A DNA stretch of 60,667 nucleotides from Pseudomonadota bacterium (GCA_016202695.1 JACQOE010000096.1:1-60667); one strand, 5' to 3'; numbered from the stretch's first letter, positions 27,071 to 35,201 are shown. Translations and numbers: made by a program. The notes: generated by a model from the sequence alone, not told the origin.

Positions 27071-29989
27071 TCACCAGTAAGGGGTTGCGAAGGGGGCGAG
27101 GGCCTCGCGGGCGCGGCCGGAAAGCTCCTTCTCCAGGTCCTCGGCGGTGGCGAATCGGCAGGTGCGAAGGCCGGCGGGCGGCGCGCCCGGCTCGTGCCCA
27201 GCCGCGAGCGCGAAGGACACGTCCACGCCCTCGCCCAGGATCTCGAGCGCGCGGGCGTAGTATTGCAGGCTGTCGACGTTGGCGTAGCCGGGCCGGCCCA
27301 GGAAGTGGGCGCGGTAGAGCGCGACCGCCTCGCGGCAGAGCCGCTCGATCCCGGGCGTCACCCGCCCGCCGTTCCGGGCCAGCTCGTAGCCGGCGCGGAT
27401 GACGTTGTCGCGCATTACGAAGTGCTTCTGCAGGAGGCGCCCGGGGTGGCGGGCGCGGTCGAGCTCGAGGAGCGGCAGGTTGCGCCAGAATCGCGCCCGC
27501 CGGCCGCTCTCGGCCAGGTATCCGAGGTGGGCGATGGCCGCGTCGGCCAGCACCACCACCGGCCCCGGCCCCTCGTTGAGCGCGAGCTCCGGGTGCTCGT
27601 GGATGCAGCCGAAGAAGCGCATCGCCCGCCCCTCGTGCGCGCGCCGGCGGAAGAGCCGCACGGGGAGGTCGGGGTCGAAGGCGGCATCGACCGCGAAGTG
27701 GTGCTGGCGGAGCGAGTAGCCGTGGAACATGTTCTCGCGCAGGTATTTGTGCAGGTTCGGCGCATCGACCAGCCGCTCGTCGCTGTCGATCCACAGCGCC
27801 CACTCCTCGCGCGCCTCCGCCAGGGCCTGGTTCCGCGGCACCTCGAAGCCGTCCGATTTGGGGTCGGTGCCGGGCACGAGCCGGGCCCCGAACCGCCGCG
27901 CGATCTCGCGGCCGGCGGCATCGAGCCCGGTGTCGGCGATGACGATCTCGTCGGCGAGGTCGTGAAGGGGGCCGAGGCACCAGCGGAGCGTCTCCTCCGC
28001 CCCCGGCCCGGCGATGAGGGTGGCGGAGAGGGTCTGGCGCGGGCGCTGGAGCCTGAGCTTCCGGCCCATGTCGATGGCGCCGAGGGGCGCGTGGTCGGCG
28101 TCGTAGCGGACCAGATAGAAGCCGACGGCCTCGCGGGTGAGGGCGTTCCGGCCGGTGGGCACGGCGTGGATCGAGAGCCCGGGCTTCGACCCCAAGAGGT
28201 CGCGCAGGTCGTGGCGGTCGAAGGCCCGCACGTGGTTGCGGAAGGTCCGCCAGTTGGGGGTGCCGAACTCGGCCGGGCCGAAGGGGACGGTGAGGATCAC
28301 GCTCCCGCCCGGCCTGACCCGGCTCTCCATGGCCTCGATCGCCGCCGCCGGATCGCGGAGATGCTCCAGCACCTCCGAGCAGAGGAGGGCGTCGAACGGC
28401 GCCTCGGCGGAAAGGTCGAGCGTATGGTCGCCCTCAAGGAAGCGGAGCCGGGCCGGCTCCTTGGCGTGGCGCTCGGCGAAGGTGCGCGACCACTTCACCG
28501 CCCCGGGGTCGATGTCCACGCCCAGCCAGTCGCGCCCGACCCGGTTGTGGAGATACACGTCGCACCAGCCGTGGCCGCAGCCGAAGTCGAGGATGCGCCC
28601 GATGTCGGGCCGGGACGTCAGGATTTGCTCGAACAGTTCGAACCGTTTTTCGTCCGAGCGTTCGAACATCGCCGAGGCGTCGGCCCCGGCGAGGCGGGCG
28701 TCGGTTTCCTCGCCGCCCCTGGCGTAGTGCGCGGCGAACGCCTCGGCGCTCTCCAGGAAGGCGTACTCGCGGGCGATGGTCTGGCGGAGATCCTCGGCCC
28801 GCGGATCGGCGACGCCTTGAAGCGCGGCCCGCGCCGCCCCCACGTCGCTCAGCCGGTAGAAGTGGCGGGCGAGGCGCACGGGCTCGTCGTTCACTTCGGC
28901 GAACAGCCGGTCGAACCCGGCCGACCACTCGGCCGCCACGCCCGACCAGTCGAGCCCTTCGGCGGCGCCTCGTCCCGCCGCGCTCGCCCGCTCCCAGGCG
29001 GCCTCGTCGCCGACGTAGGCCATCACCGCGTCGGTGAACGCCTCGGCGTAAGAGTCGCTCCAGGGATCGCCGTCGATCAGCCTGCCCGCATCGGGCGCGA
29101 CCGTCTCGGGGAGCGCGCCCCAGGCACTGGCGACGATGGGGAGGCCGGCCGCCATCGCCTCCATGGCGGTGATGCAGGAGACCTCGGCGAACTGGGGCTG
29201 GCCGGGCGAGGGCGTCGGGTAGACGAGGAGCCCGGAGCGCGCGTACTCGCGATAGAGCGCGTCCTTGGCGAGCGGGCCGACCCACTCGACCGAGGCGCCG
29301 AACCCGGCGGCCTTGTCCTTGAGCGCGGCATAGAAGTCGGCCAGGTGCGGCACCGGGTTGTCGTAGCCGAAGACCGCGAGGCGGAGGCCAGGGTCGCGGG
29401 CGAGGAGCCGGGGCAGGATCGAGTCCAGGAGCACGTCGAGCCCGCGCTCGGGCCGCGAGGCGTAGACCATCCGCTTGCGGTCCCGGGGAACCGACTCGAG
29501 GCCCCGGAAGCGGGCGAGGTCGATCCCGTTGCGGGTCCGCCAGATCAGCCGCTCGGGCAGGTCGTAGACCTCGCGGTGCTGGCGGGCGTGGAAATCGGAC
29601 AGCAGCATCACCCGGTCGACGTTCCAGAGCACGCCCTTGAACGCGGCGGCGCTCCGCCCGAGCGCGAGGTCGTGGCACCAGAGGAGGTTGAGCCGCGAGG
29701 CGAGCGGGGCGGCGAACGCCTCGGGCGCGCGCTGGACGATGGCGATATCGAAGGGGACGTTGGCGGCGAAGGCGGCCCACTCGGCCAGGGGCGCGTAGGC
29801 GACGCCCTGGTCGAGCGAGTGGCCGGCGCCGTTCGCGAACACGGTCACGCGATGGCCGAGCCTCGCCAGCGCGCGGGCCATCGAGGCGCCGGCGGTCTCG
29901 GCCCCGCCGAGGCTCCGCTCCTCCAGCGTCGATCCGTCGAAGGCCATGCCCGGAACCAGCATCGCGATGTCGTAGGGCTGGAACGCCAT
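27071..29989 (-). CDS. Trifunctional glycosyltransferase-methyltransferase-glycosyltransferase in the phage late operon
   Basis: A 972-residue protein in three domains. Residues about 1-370 form a GT4-type (GT-B) glycosyltransferase: RSLGGAETAG at 26-34, SRPERGLD near 178-185, and the E-x7-E motif at E269/E277 in EVSCITAMEAMAAGLP. Residues about 400-645 form a class I SAM methyltransferase: motif I DFGCGHG at 468-474, GVDID at 490-494, and CSEVLEHL at 537-544. Residues about 650-870 form a GT2-type (GT-A) glycosyltransferase: ADEIVIADTG and the DSD metal motif at 735-737. A C-terminal tail of about 100 residues follows. The start at 29989 has GGAGGAC upstream. It lies between a decoration-like gene and the gp36-like connector. 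It may glycosylate virion proteins or the host surface; substrates are unknown. Confidence 0.8.
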   Translation of the reverse strand: MAFQPYDIAMLVPGMAFDGSTLEERSLGGAETAGASMARALARLGHRVTVFANGAGHSLDQGVAYAPLAEWAAFAANVPFDIAIVQRAPEAFAAPLASRLNLLWCHDLALGRSAAAFKGVLWNVDRVMLLSDFHARQHREVYDLPERLIWRTRNGIDLARFRGLESVPRDRKRMVYASRPERGLDVLLDSILPRLLARDPGLRLAVFGYDNPVPHLADFYAALKDKAAGFGASVEWVGPLAKDALYREYARSGLLVYPTPSPGQPQFAEVSCITAMEAMAAGLPIVASAWGALPETVAPDAGRLIDGDPWSDSYAEAFTDAVMAYVGDEAAWERASAAGRGAAEGLDWSGVAAEWSAGFDRLFAEVNDEPVRLARHFYRLSDVGAARAALQGVADPRAEDLRQTIAREYAFLESAEAFAAHYARGGEETDARLAGADASAMFERSDEKRFELFEQILTSRPDIGRILDFGCGHGWCDVYLHNRVGRDWLGVDIDPGAVKWSRTFAERHAKEPARLRFLEGDHTLDLSAEAPFDALLCSEVLEHLRDPAAAIEAMESRVRPGGSVILTVPFGPAEFGTPNWRTFRNHVRAFDRHDLRDLLGSKPGLSIHAVPTGRNALTREAVGFYLVRYDADHAPLGAIDMGRKLRLQRPRQTLSATLIAGPGAEETLRWCLGPLHDLADEIVIADTGLDAAGREIARRFGARLVPGTDPKSDGFEVPRNQALAEAREEWALWIDSDERLVDAPNLHKYLRENMFHGYSLRQHHFAVDAAFDPDLPVRLFRRRAHEGRAMRFFGCIHEHPELALNEGPGPVVVLADAAIAHLGYLAESGRRARFWRNLPLLELDRARHPGRLLQKHFVMRDNVIRAGYELARNGGRVTPGIERLCREAVALYRAHFLGRPGYANVDSLQYYARALEILGEGVDVSFALAAGHEPGAPPAGLRTCRFATAEDLEKELSGRAREALAPFATPYW

Positions 29990-30061
29990 CCGTCCGTCCT
30001 CCGGCAACGAGAAAGGGCGCCCGAAGGCGCCGCTCCGACCGTTCGTCCCCGTCGCCGCTCC

Positions 30062-30397
30062 TTACCGTTTCGTCACCACGGCGAAGGAGCGGACCTCGGC
30101 CTGGGGGACGCCGGTCTCGACCCGCGCGTAAGGAAACGCGCCGGCGACGGCGCCGACCGCGGCCGCCTTGGAGCCGGGGCCCAGCGCCCAGGTCCAGTCG
30201 CCGGCGCCGTCGGCGGCGGCGGCGCGCAGGAAGCTCGCGCTCGCGGTCTCGAACGAGACCTGAAGGTACGCGGCGCAGGAGGTCACCGCCGGCGCCCACA
30301 GGCCGAGCGCGGAGGCGTGCTTGAGCGAGAACGCCCCGGAGACCGAGGCGCTCAGGGGGATGGTCACGTGGTCCACCGTCCAGCGATAGTCGGGCAT
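30062..30397 (-). CDS. Phage structural protein of unknown function
   Basis: A 111-residue beta-rich protein (MPDYRWTVDHVTIPLSASVS; later FETASASFLRAAAADGAGDWTW). No signal peptide. The ATG at 30397 has GAGGA ten bases upstream; the longer frame to 30436 crosses the insertion junction. It forms a pair with the protein at 33.46-33.89 kb, from which it is separated by a 3.15-kb insertion. A fibre or decoration role is possible. Confidence 0.5.
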   Translation of the reverse strand: MPDYRWTVDHVTIPLSASVSGAFSLKHASALGLWAPAVTSCAAYLQVSFETASASFLRAAAADGAGDWTWALGPGSKAAAVGAVAGAFPYARVETGVPQAEVRSFAVVTKR

Positions 30398-30535
30398 CGG
30401 GGTCAGGTCCTCACGATCAGCCACTAGATTTAGCATTTACCAGACCGAGGAGCGGGTGGTGCGGCTGATCCCAAGGGCCAGGGCTGCGGTCGAGTCGGGT
30501 ATATTCAGGGCAGACGCAGTTGGAGGGGAAATCCG

Positions 30536-30751
30536 ATGACCCGCATCCGACGAGAGTTCCTTGAGGCGAAGCCAACAGGCCGGCTCACGCCCGAGCACAA
30601 GTCGCTTATCCGGCTGCTGGCCGAGAAGGCGGTGGACTCGTTTCTGCTTCGGATGCAGTTCGCCTGGTCGCCCGGGAAACAGGCGGCACGCGAGCGCCTG
30701 ATCCGGGAGCGGATCGAGCAATACCAGAAGGAGCCACCCGAGCCCGACTGA
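30536..30751 (+). CDS. Small basic hypothetical protein of the insertion
   Basis: A 71-residue, highly charged protein (MTRIRREFLEAKPTGRLTPE; many Arg, Lys and Glu). GGAGGGG lies seven bases before the ATG. It is predicted to be helical throughout and may bind nucleic acid. It precedes the Rep-like gene in the same direction, with a hairpin between them. Confidence 0.5.
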   Translation: MTRIRREFLEAKPTGRLTPEHKSLIRLLAEKAVDSFLLRMQFAWSPGKQAARERLIRERIEQYQKEPPEPD

Positions 30752-30754
30752 TCG

Positions 30755-30800
30755 AAAAAAATTCGCCCCCGCCCGGTTTGGCGACCAGGAGGCGGGGGCG
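30755..30800 (-). terminator. Rho-independent terminator facing the phage late operon
   Basis: CGCCCCCGCC (30764-30773) pairs perfectly with GGCGGGGGCG (30791-30800). For leftward RNA the stem is followed by two bases and then seven U (A-run at 30755-30761). No leftward gene of the insertion ends here, so it would stop leftward transcription coming from the phage promoter at 39.9 kb. Confidence 0.7.
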
Positions 30801-30820
30801 ATGAAAAGAAGGTTGATGCG

Positions 30821-31678
30821 ATGATTATACCGCCAAAGCCCAAATCAAAAGACCACTACGTCGATGCCGTCCAGGTGTGGTTGAGCAAGCCCCTCGACCT
30901 AAAACAACAGTCTATCTTGTGCAGCTTGTGTGGCCCTGGCGGGTTGCATGTTTGGAATCGGCGGATGCCCTTCCGTCCGAAGTTTCGTCAGCGGCTCCAG
31001 CTCCGGCAGCCGAGCGAGCGAGCATTTCGGTTCCTGCGGGAAGCAGGGGGTGAGCACCTCATCAACAGGATTGAATTGAGCCTCGATCTGATCTCCGAAA
31101 GCCCGCGAGCGATGGAGGAAGTGACCGAGTTTGTCACGAAGTCCTGGGTCCGCCGATGGAAGCGCTGCATCGGGGTCGGGTGCGTCAGCGATTCGACAAG
31201 CGTCCCAAAACGTCGGCATCCCCGCGCCCTCGGGCCGACAACGTACTGGGGCAGGAAGGGTCGCCCCGTGCGGCCGGCACTCTATATGGAACGGTACTCA
31301 AGGGTCTCGGGCGAGATGTTTTGTACGCACCTGGATTGGCGAGTCGGCGGAGCGGAAGGCGTCCGCGCCATCGGCATCGAATCCCTGGCCGACTTGATCA
31401 CCTTCGACCATCAAACTTTCTGGAGTGAGCGCCTGATCTTCCGAGCCGTCGATTTCCCGAAGCTCGGCAGGGCTTGGCTCGAAACGAAGCGCCGGTCGGA
31501 TTGGTTCCGCCCCGACTGGCGGGGTGTCGAAAGGAATGAGGACGAGCGCGTGGGAAGGATTATCGCCGCAGCCGGCTCGGCAGAGATTGGCCCCATCGTT
31601 CAGAACATCATCGACTTCGCCCGTAAGTGCGGGAAGGACATCGGCAAAGCCCTAATCCCGATCCCGTGTCCCTTATGA
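30821..31678 (+). CDS. Hypothetical protein, possibly a replication initiator
   Basis: A 285-residue protein. NRIELSLDL near residue 84, TTYWGRKGRPVRPALYMERYSR near 139-160 and HLDWRVGGAEGVRAIGI near 170-186 follow the order of hydrophobic, Tyr-bearing and His/Arg strands seen in plasmid or phage rolling-circle-type replication proteins. FDHQTFWSERLIFR follows. A clear HUH pair is not visible, so this is tentative. A weak GAAGG lies upstream. It is the longest intact gene of the insertion, and its base composition differs from the chromosome. Confidence 0.4.
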   Translation: MIIPPKPKSKDHYVDAVQVWLSKPLDLKQQSILCSLCGPGGLHVWNRRMPFRPKFRQRLQLRQPSERAFRFLREAGGEHLINRIELSLDLISESPRAMEEVTEFVTKSWVRRWKRCIGVGCVSDSTSVPKRRHPRALGPTTYWGRKGRPVRPALYMERYSRVSGEMFCTHLDWRVGGAEGVRAIGIESLADLITFDHQTFWSERLIFRAVDFPKLGRAWLETKRRSDWFRPDWRGVERNEDERVGRIIAAAGSAEIGPIVQNIIDFARKCGKDIGKALIPIPCPL

Positions 31679-31753
31679 TTAATATCCCCAATCCCCCGAT
31701 TAGCCCTCCAACTCATTGATCCCAAACGAAACTCCCTAAATCCTGATCTCCCC

Positions 31754-31786
31754 TCGAATTTGATCCTCTTCCCCCCTCAAATTCGA
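31754..31786. repeat. Perfect 10-bp inverted repeat
   Basis: TCGAATTTGA (31754-31763) and TCAAATTCGA (31777-31786) are exact reverse complements around a 13-base loop, overlapping the stop codon of the leftward restriction-like remnant. No U-run follows, so termination is uncertain. It may instead be a protein-binding site. Confidence 0.5.
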
Positions 31787-32290
31787 TGCTGTCTCGCTTC
31801 CCAGGCTTGTCGGATCAGATCGCGCAGAACGTTCGTGTGCTCCTCAACGTCCCCCTTCCGCAGCTTGATGCAGTAATTGCCCCACTGTTCGTCATACTTC
31901 AATGTCCCCAGCTTGGCTCCGTCGATCTTGGCTTGGATTTCCTCTGATCGCTTTAACTTGAGTCGCAGGTTCGACACCCTTGTTTGCTGCATAGTCTACG
32001 GCTTTAGTTGTGTGCTTATCGTTGAGTTGAATGCCGATGGCCTTGGCCTCGACGAGGAACCGGATTTCATCGCCCATTTTCACGGCGATATCGACGAACT
32101 TATTCTTGATCTTGAACTCAGTCGTGATCTCCCTGAATCTTCGGTAGCCGAGAAGATCGGCAAGCATCTCGACGATAATGAGGACCGTGTCGTTCTCGTT
32201 TTTGTCGCGGTCGCGCGCGTCGGTCAGGATGTTTTGGTATTTCTTCAGGTTGGCCGCGATGCGCTCGACGGCCCGCTTGGGGATGTGCAT
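31777..32290 (-). pseudogene. Frame-broken protein with a type I restriction HsdR-N-like domain
   Basis: The 5' frame (31892-32290) reads AVERIAANLKKYQNILTDAR, NENDTVLIIVEMLADLLGYR, then FREITTEFKIKNKFVDIAV and FLVEAKAIG. This has the E...D...EAK pattern of the HsdR N-terminal nuclease fold, with FVDIAV and VEAK as the PD-D/ExK core. It then shifts to another frame (31777-31992): LRLKLKRSEEIQAKIDGAK, LKYDEQWGNYCIKLRKGDVE, LRDLIRQAWEARQ, which looks like the C-terminus of a separate restriction-linked protein. The middle is missing, so a deletion joined two parts out of frame. Confidence 0.55.
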
Positions 32291-32671
32291 CTTCCCCTTC
32301 CCCTACGGTTGCGCCGCTATCGTAGCGCGCGTGGCCCTGTCGGCAGAAGAGCCAACCAAGCCCTCGCAAATCCCCCCTTCCCATCCAAAGTAAACCAAGC
32401 CCAAGCCCTCCAACCGCCAAATGTTTGGCTAAATCCACATTCCCTAACCAAATCAATGCCCTAATCCCATCCTGGTAAAATCCCCTCCATGATTTTGTAG
32501 GGATGTGGGGGGCTGGGATAGGGTTGGGATCGGAGATTGATTGAGCAAAGATTGTCCTTGGTTTAGACCAGGATTGACCCTATATTGAAATCGCCGGGGG
32601 CAATCCCGGCGAGACAAGATGGCGACTTCGGCTTCACTGCCGGCGTCGCCATTTGTGCTTATGGAGTAGTT
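32291..32671. other. AT-richer, repeat-rich non-coding tract (possible origin)
   Basis: About 380 bases with no supported gene. The left part is C-rich with motifs such as CCCTAATCCCATCC. The right part is G-rich with GGGATAGGGTTGGGATCGG, so together they form a large imperfect inverted repeat. CCCCTCCAT and ATGTGGGG, and TGGTTTAGACCA, make smaller hairpins. Similar CCC(T)AA-type motifs occur at 31.68-31.79 kb. An origin or transfer site of the inserted element is possible, but not shown. Confidence 0.35.
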
Positions 32672-33163
32672 ATGCAATTTGCAGGACTTGGGGACGTGGA
32701 TGGCCGCAGCGCCCCGGCCAAGCGGATGAAGGCCGCCCGGGCAGACCTGCTCGCGGCGATGGGCCGGGCGCCCTCGGTGGTCGAAGGCTTGCTTCTCGAT
32801 CGGGCGGCCGCCCACGTGGTCATGCTTGAGGCGGCCGAGGCGAAGTTGCTGCTCGGCAAGGGGATCGACACCTCGGGCTACTGCAAAACATCCAGGACGT
32901 TCTTGACCCTGCTCGGCACGCTCGGGATCAAGGCCGACCGGGCACCTGCGCCGTCTCTCTCTGACTACATCCGCGAGGCGGGCCTGGACGAGGAGCCCGC
33001 CGGGCTCGACGACGAAGGCGAAGCCGACGATGCGACAGGCCCCCCTCAAAATCCTGACGGGGGTGCGGGTGTGGATGTGTGTCACAAGAAATCTCGCCCA
33101 AAACAGAAAACGGCCCCCCGACGCCGACGCACCAAGCCCCGCGTTTATGCCGATCACGAATGA
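32672..33163 (+). CDS. Hypothetical protein with terminase-small-subunit-like helical core
   Basis: A 163-residue protein. GGAG lies five bases before this ATG, which is preferred to the in-frame codon at 32585. SVVEGLLLDRAAAHVVMLEAAEAKLLLGKG and TLLGTLGIKADRAPAPSLSD resemble small helical proteins found beside phage terminases. The C-terminus is very basic (KSRPKQKTAPRRRRTKPR). It may be a packaging or DNA-binding remnant of a second phage. GC content is closer to the chromosome than its left neighbour. Confidence 0.4.
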   Translation: MQFAGLGDVDGRSAPAKRMKAARADLLAAMGRAPSVVEGLLLDRAAAHVVMLEAAEAKLLLGKGIDTSGYCKTSRTFLTLLGTLGIKADRAPAPSLSDYIREAGLDEEPAGLDDEGEADDATGPPQNPDGGAGVDVCHKKSRPKQKTAPRRRRTKPRVYADHE

Positions 33164-33178
33164 GAGAGGATCACGCAA

Positions 33179-33517
33179 ATGACCTACGAATGCATCAAGA
33201 CCTACACATTTCATCACAATCACCGTGGCGAGATCATCGACAAGGACGCCGATGAGTTGGAAGCCTTGACCAAGCTGTATTCCTTCAACGACGACGAGCC
33301 GCGTGTTGTACTGATGACGGACCGCCAGATCGCCGACCTGCCTTCGTCCGACAAAACCCAAGACGCCCTGGTCCGCGAGGCGAAGGTGCTGGCCTTCGAG
33401 AAGGGGTGGCGGTTCGGCGCGCGATCTCGGCCCTGCTCGGCGACAAGATCGCGCTCAGGCCCACCGAGGACGGCAGGGAGCTTGAGGCAATCGTCCGGGG
33501 CGCCTACTTCGGGCTGA
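33179..33517 (+). CDS. Chimeric hypothetical protein
   Basis: A 112-residue frame. The first 80 or so residues look natural (MTYECIKTYTFHHNHRGEII, DADELEALTKLYSFNDDEPR). The rest (SRPCSATRSRSGPPRTAGSL) is the shadow of a different frame that makes better protein there. AGAGAGG precedes the ATG. The domain starting MTYECIKTYTFHHN resembles small phage proteins with a KDY-type cap (compare the protein at 33.9 kb). It seems to have been fused to a foreign 3' segment. Confidence 0.4.
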   Translation: MTYECIKTYTFHHNHRGEIIDKDADELEALTKLYSFNDDEPRVVLMTDRQIADLPSSDKTQDALVREAKVLAFEKGWRFGARSRPCSATRSRSGPPRTAGSLRQSSGAPTSG

Positions 33518-33588
33518 TCTCGCTCGGGAATGAACGCCCGGGAGCCCTGCATCCCCGTGCCGGGCTAAATGCGTTATCTCCCACATGA
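33370..33588 (+). pseudogene. Possible serine-recombinase C-terminal remnant
   Basis: In the frame one base off the chimeric gene, the sequence reads LREGVAVRRAISALLGDKIA, LRPTEDGRELEAIVRGAYFG, LISLGNERPG. This resembles the C-terminal tail of large serine recombinases, where a short helix is followed by strands around DG.EL and G....L. There is no start codon or catalytic domain. It abuts the right end of the insertion. The match is by pattern only. Confidence 0.3.
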
Positions 33589-33892
33589 TCTCGGTGTCGC
33601 CGTCGCGCGGGTTCTGCCCGTCGGCGAGCGCGAAGGTGAAGAAGCCGCCGGGGCCGATGGTCGCCACCTCGACGTGGGCGGCGAGGCCGCTCGACTGGCG
33701 GGTGGTGGCGCGGAGCGCCGAGAGGATCAGCGAGTCCGAGCCGACGGCCGCGGTCGAGACCGTCACCGTCACCTGGCCCGAGGCCAGAGTGGTGAGGCCC
33801 GCCCAGCGGAAGGCGTGGCTCGCGGCCTCGGTGGTGAGCGGCCCGCGCAGGTGCGGGCGATGGAGCTGCTCGAGGGTGGGATCGGTGGTCAT
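33455..33892 (-). pseudogene. Phage structural protein with 3' end displaced by the insertion
   Basis: The first 103 residues are phage-like (MTTDPTLEQLHRPHLRGPLT, WAGLTTLASGQVTVTVSTAAV, GFFTFALADGQNPRDGDTEI). They end at MWE. The following residues come from the inserted DNA and look random (RARSARSRRPGRLPQAPCRP). Joining the DNA across the insertion gives MWETSG and a stop, followed at once by the next phage gene. GGAGG precedes the ATG. The protein lost only its last few residues, so it might still fold. Confidence 0.6.
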
Positions 33893-33905
33893 CGCCGGTC
33901 CTCCG

Positions 33906-34088
33906 TCAGTTGGCCGCCGGCCTGGCGCGGGCGCGGCGCACCGCCTCCTCCGCTTCCGCGGCCGGCTCGGGAGCGGGGCGGGTGAAGCGGGCGAAGCCGG
34001 GGAAGAAGGTCTTCCAGGTGGTGACCGGGTAGTCCTTCACCTCGCCGGCGCGGATGCGGCCGTGGTCCTTGACGAATTTGAGCCTCAT
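33906..34088 (-). CDS. Small phage protein
   Basis: A 60-residue protein (MRLKFVKDHGRIRAGEVKDYP) with a beta hairpin start and a KDYPVTTWKTFFPGFARF core. An Ala/Arg-rich tail follows. Similar small proteins often sit after major capsid genes in Mu-like clusters. It is 13 bases upstream of the next gene in the operon. Function unknown. Confidence 0.5.
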   Translation of the reverse strand: MRLKFVKDHGRIRAGEVKDYPVTTWKTFFPGFARFTRPAPEPAAEAEEAVRRARARPAAN

Positions 34089-34138
34089 GGCCGGATGCTC
34101 CCGTTATGCCAATTCCGGTTGATCGATTCTGTTTCCGG

Positions 34139-34222
34139 CGTCATGGCCGGGCCGGCCCGCAGGTCCGTGACCCGGCCATCCATGGATCACCCACGCCGCG
34201 TCGCGGCGGCCCGGTGATGACG
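34139..34222. repeat. Intergenic CGTCA...TGACG repeat
   Basis: Starts CGTCATGGCCGGGCC and ends CCCGGTGATGACG. Inner palindromes are GGCCGGGCCGGCC and the GACCCGGCCATCCATGGATCA arm. It shares its termini with the repeats at 26.4, 40.7, 48.1 and 49.0 kb. It lies between the capsid gene and the small phage gene after it. Confidence 0.6.
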
Positions 34223-34240
34223 AACCCTTCGAAAGGGTTC
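34222..34240 (-). terminator. Hairpin after the major capsid gene (attenuator-like)
   Basis: GAACCCTT and AAGGGTTC pair perfectly around CGA, four bases past the capsid stop. There is no U-run, so it would more likely lower downstream expression or protect the 3' end of the capsid message than stop transcription completely. Confidence 0.4.
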
Positions 34241-34244
34241 CGCA

Positions 34245-35201
34245 TCACAGCGTGCCGGCGATGAGGTAGCCGAGCTCGGGGGCGACGATCCGCTCGTCCT
34301 GGTAATAGCCCGCCTCGACCACCTCGACCTTGCGCTCGCCGGCGCGCGCCTCGACGTTCCGCTGCACCGCGAGGTCGGCGGGGAAGATCTCCGGCTGCCA
34401 GCGGTAGCGCAGCCCCAGCGTCGCGGTCTGCGCGCTCACCCCCGGCTCGATGCGGGCGATCAGCGCGTTGTTGCCCCAGATGTTGGTGATCGAGGAGGCG
34501 CCGCCCTCGCGCGCGTTCTCGACCACGCCGCGGCCCTCGAGGATGCGCTCGACCCGGAAGACGCGCCTGAGCTCGTCGTCGCCGAGCGCGCCGCCCGAGG
34601 TGTACTTGAACATGTCGAGGAGCAGCGGGTGGCGGCGGACGACGGCCAGCGTGTCCTCGTCGATCAGCATGGCGTTGGCGCGAAGCCCGGTGCGGGAGCG
34701 GATGAAGGCGTGGGCGGTGTTGACCTGGGCGATGGGGTCGGAATCCGGGTGGCCCCACTTGTCGGTGCCGGCGAGGATCACGCCCGAGCCGACGTTGGCG
34801 GCGCTGGTCACCAGGCGGGAGACGCGCACCTCCTGGTCGCGCCGGAGCCCGGAGATCACCAGCCGGGTGGCGTTCTCGCGCAGGCGGATGGCGATGTCGG
34901 CGTTGGCCAGGTCCTCGAGCGCGTTCTCGGCGGCCAGCGCGTAGTTGTGGGCGAAGTAGGAGTCCGACGAGACCTCGAACTCCACCCGCGCCGCGCGGGT
35001 CTTGGGCGCGCGGAGCGTGGCGGGCACGCTGAGGAAGGCGCCCTTCTCGATCACGAAGTACCGGTCCGACTGGTGCGCGACCGGCACCGCGGGGAAGAGC
35101 TGGTCGGCGACGAACTCGGCGCTGCCGTCGGAGAAGGCGGCGACCGCCAGGTTCGAGAGCGCGACGTCGAAATGGGCATCGGCGCCCGAGGGGGTTGCCA
35201 T
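34245..35201 (-). CDS. Phage major capsid protein
   Basis: A 318-residue protein. An N-terminal part (FVADQLFPAVPVAHQSDRYF) is followed by the capsid-like core: EVSSDSYFAHNYALAAENAL, RENATRLVISGLRRDQEVRV, and NTAHAFIRSRTGLRANAMLID, then a C-terminal beta region ending YYQDERIVAPELGYLIAGTL. This fits the HK97-fold capsids with the LFPAVPV start found in Mu-like clusters. AGGAGG lies eight bases before the ATG at 35201. The longer frame upstream is not used. It follows the cement protein, as usual. Confidence 0.8.
   Translation of the reverse strand: MATPSGADAHFDVALSNLAVAAFSDGSAEFVADQLFPAVPVAHQSDRYFVIEKGAFLSVPATLRAPKTRAARVEFEVSSDSYFAHNYALAAENALEDLANADIAIRLRENATRLVISGLRRDQEVRVSRLVTSAANVGSGVILAGTDKWGHPDSDPIAQVNTAHAFIRSRTGLRANAMLIDEDTLAVVRRHPLLLDMFKYTSGGALGDDELRRVFRVERILEGRGVVENAREGGASSITNIWGNNALIARIEPGVSAQTATLGLRYRWQPEIFPADLAVQRNVEARAGERKVEVVEAGYYQDERIVAPELGYLIAGTL

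Larger units (their letters stand above)
30427..33578. mobile_element. Foreign insertion inside the phage late operon
   Basis: About 3.15 kb of mostly lower-GC DNA splits two leftward phage genes. The ends are imperfect inverted repeats: GATTTAGCATTTACC at 30427-30441 and GGCTAAATGCGTTATC at 33563-33578 (shared core GCATTTA). Joining the flanks restores a short natural end (MWETSG, stop) for the gene at 33.89 kb, just before the next gene's ribosome-binding site. It contains a Rep-like gene, a broken restriction-like gene, a repeat-rich AT-rich tract and a possible recombinase remnant, most of them opposite to the phage genes. No intact transposase was found. Confidence 0.6.

Noticed and set aside
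26009..30427. A 1472-residue open frame on the plus strand across the phage tail and glycosyltransferase genes
   Set aside because: It is antisense to well-supported genes, low in complexity (Arg, Glu, Gly, His) and has no domain; such frames arise in very GC-rich DNA.
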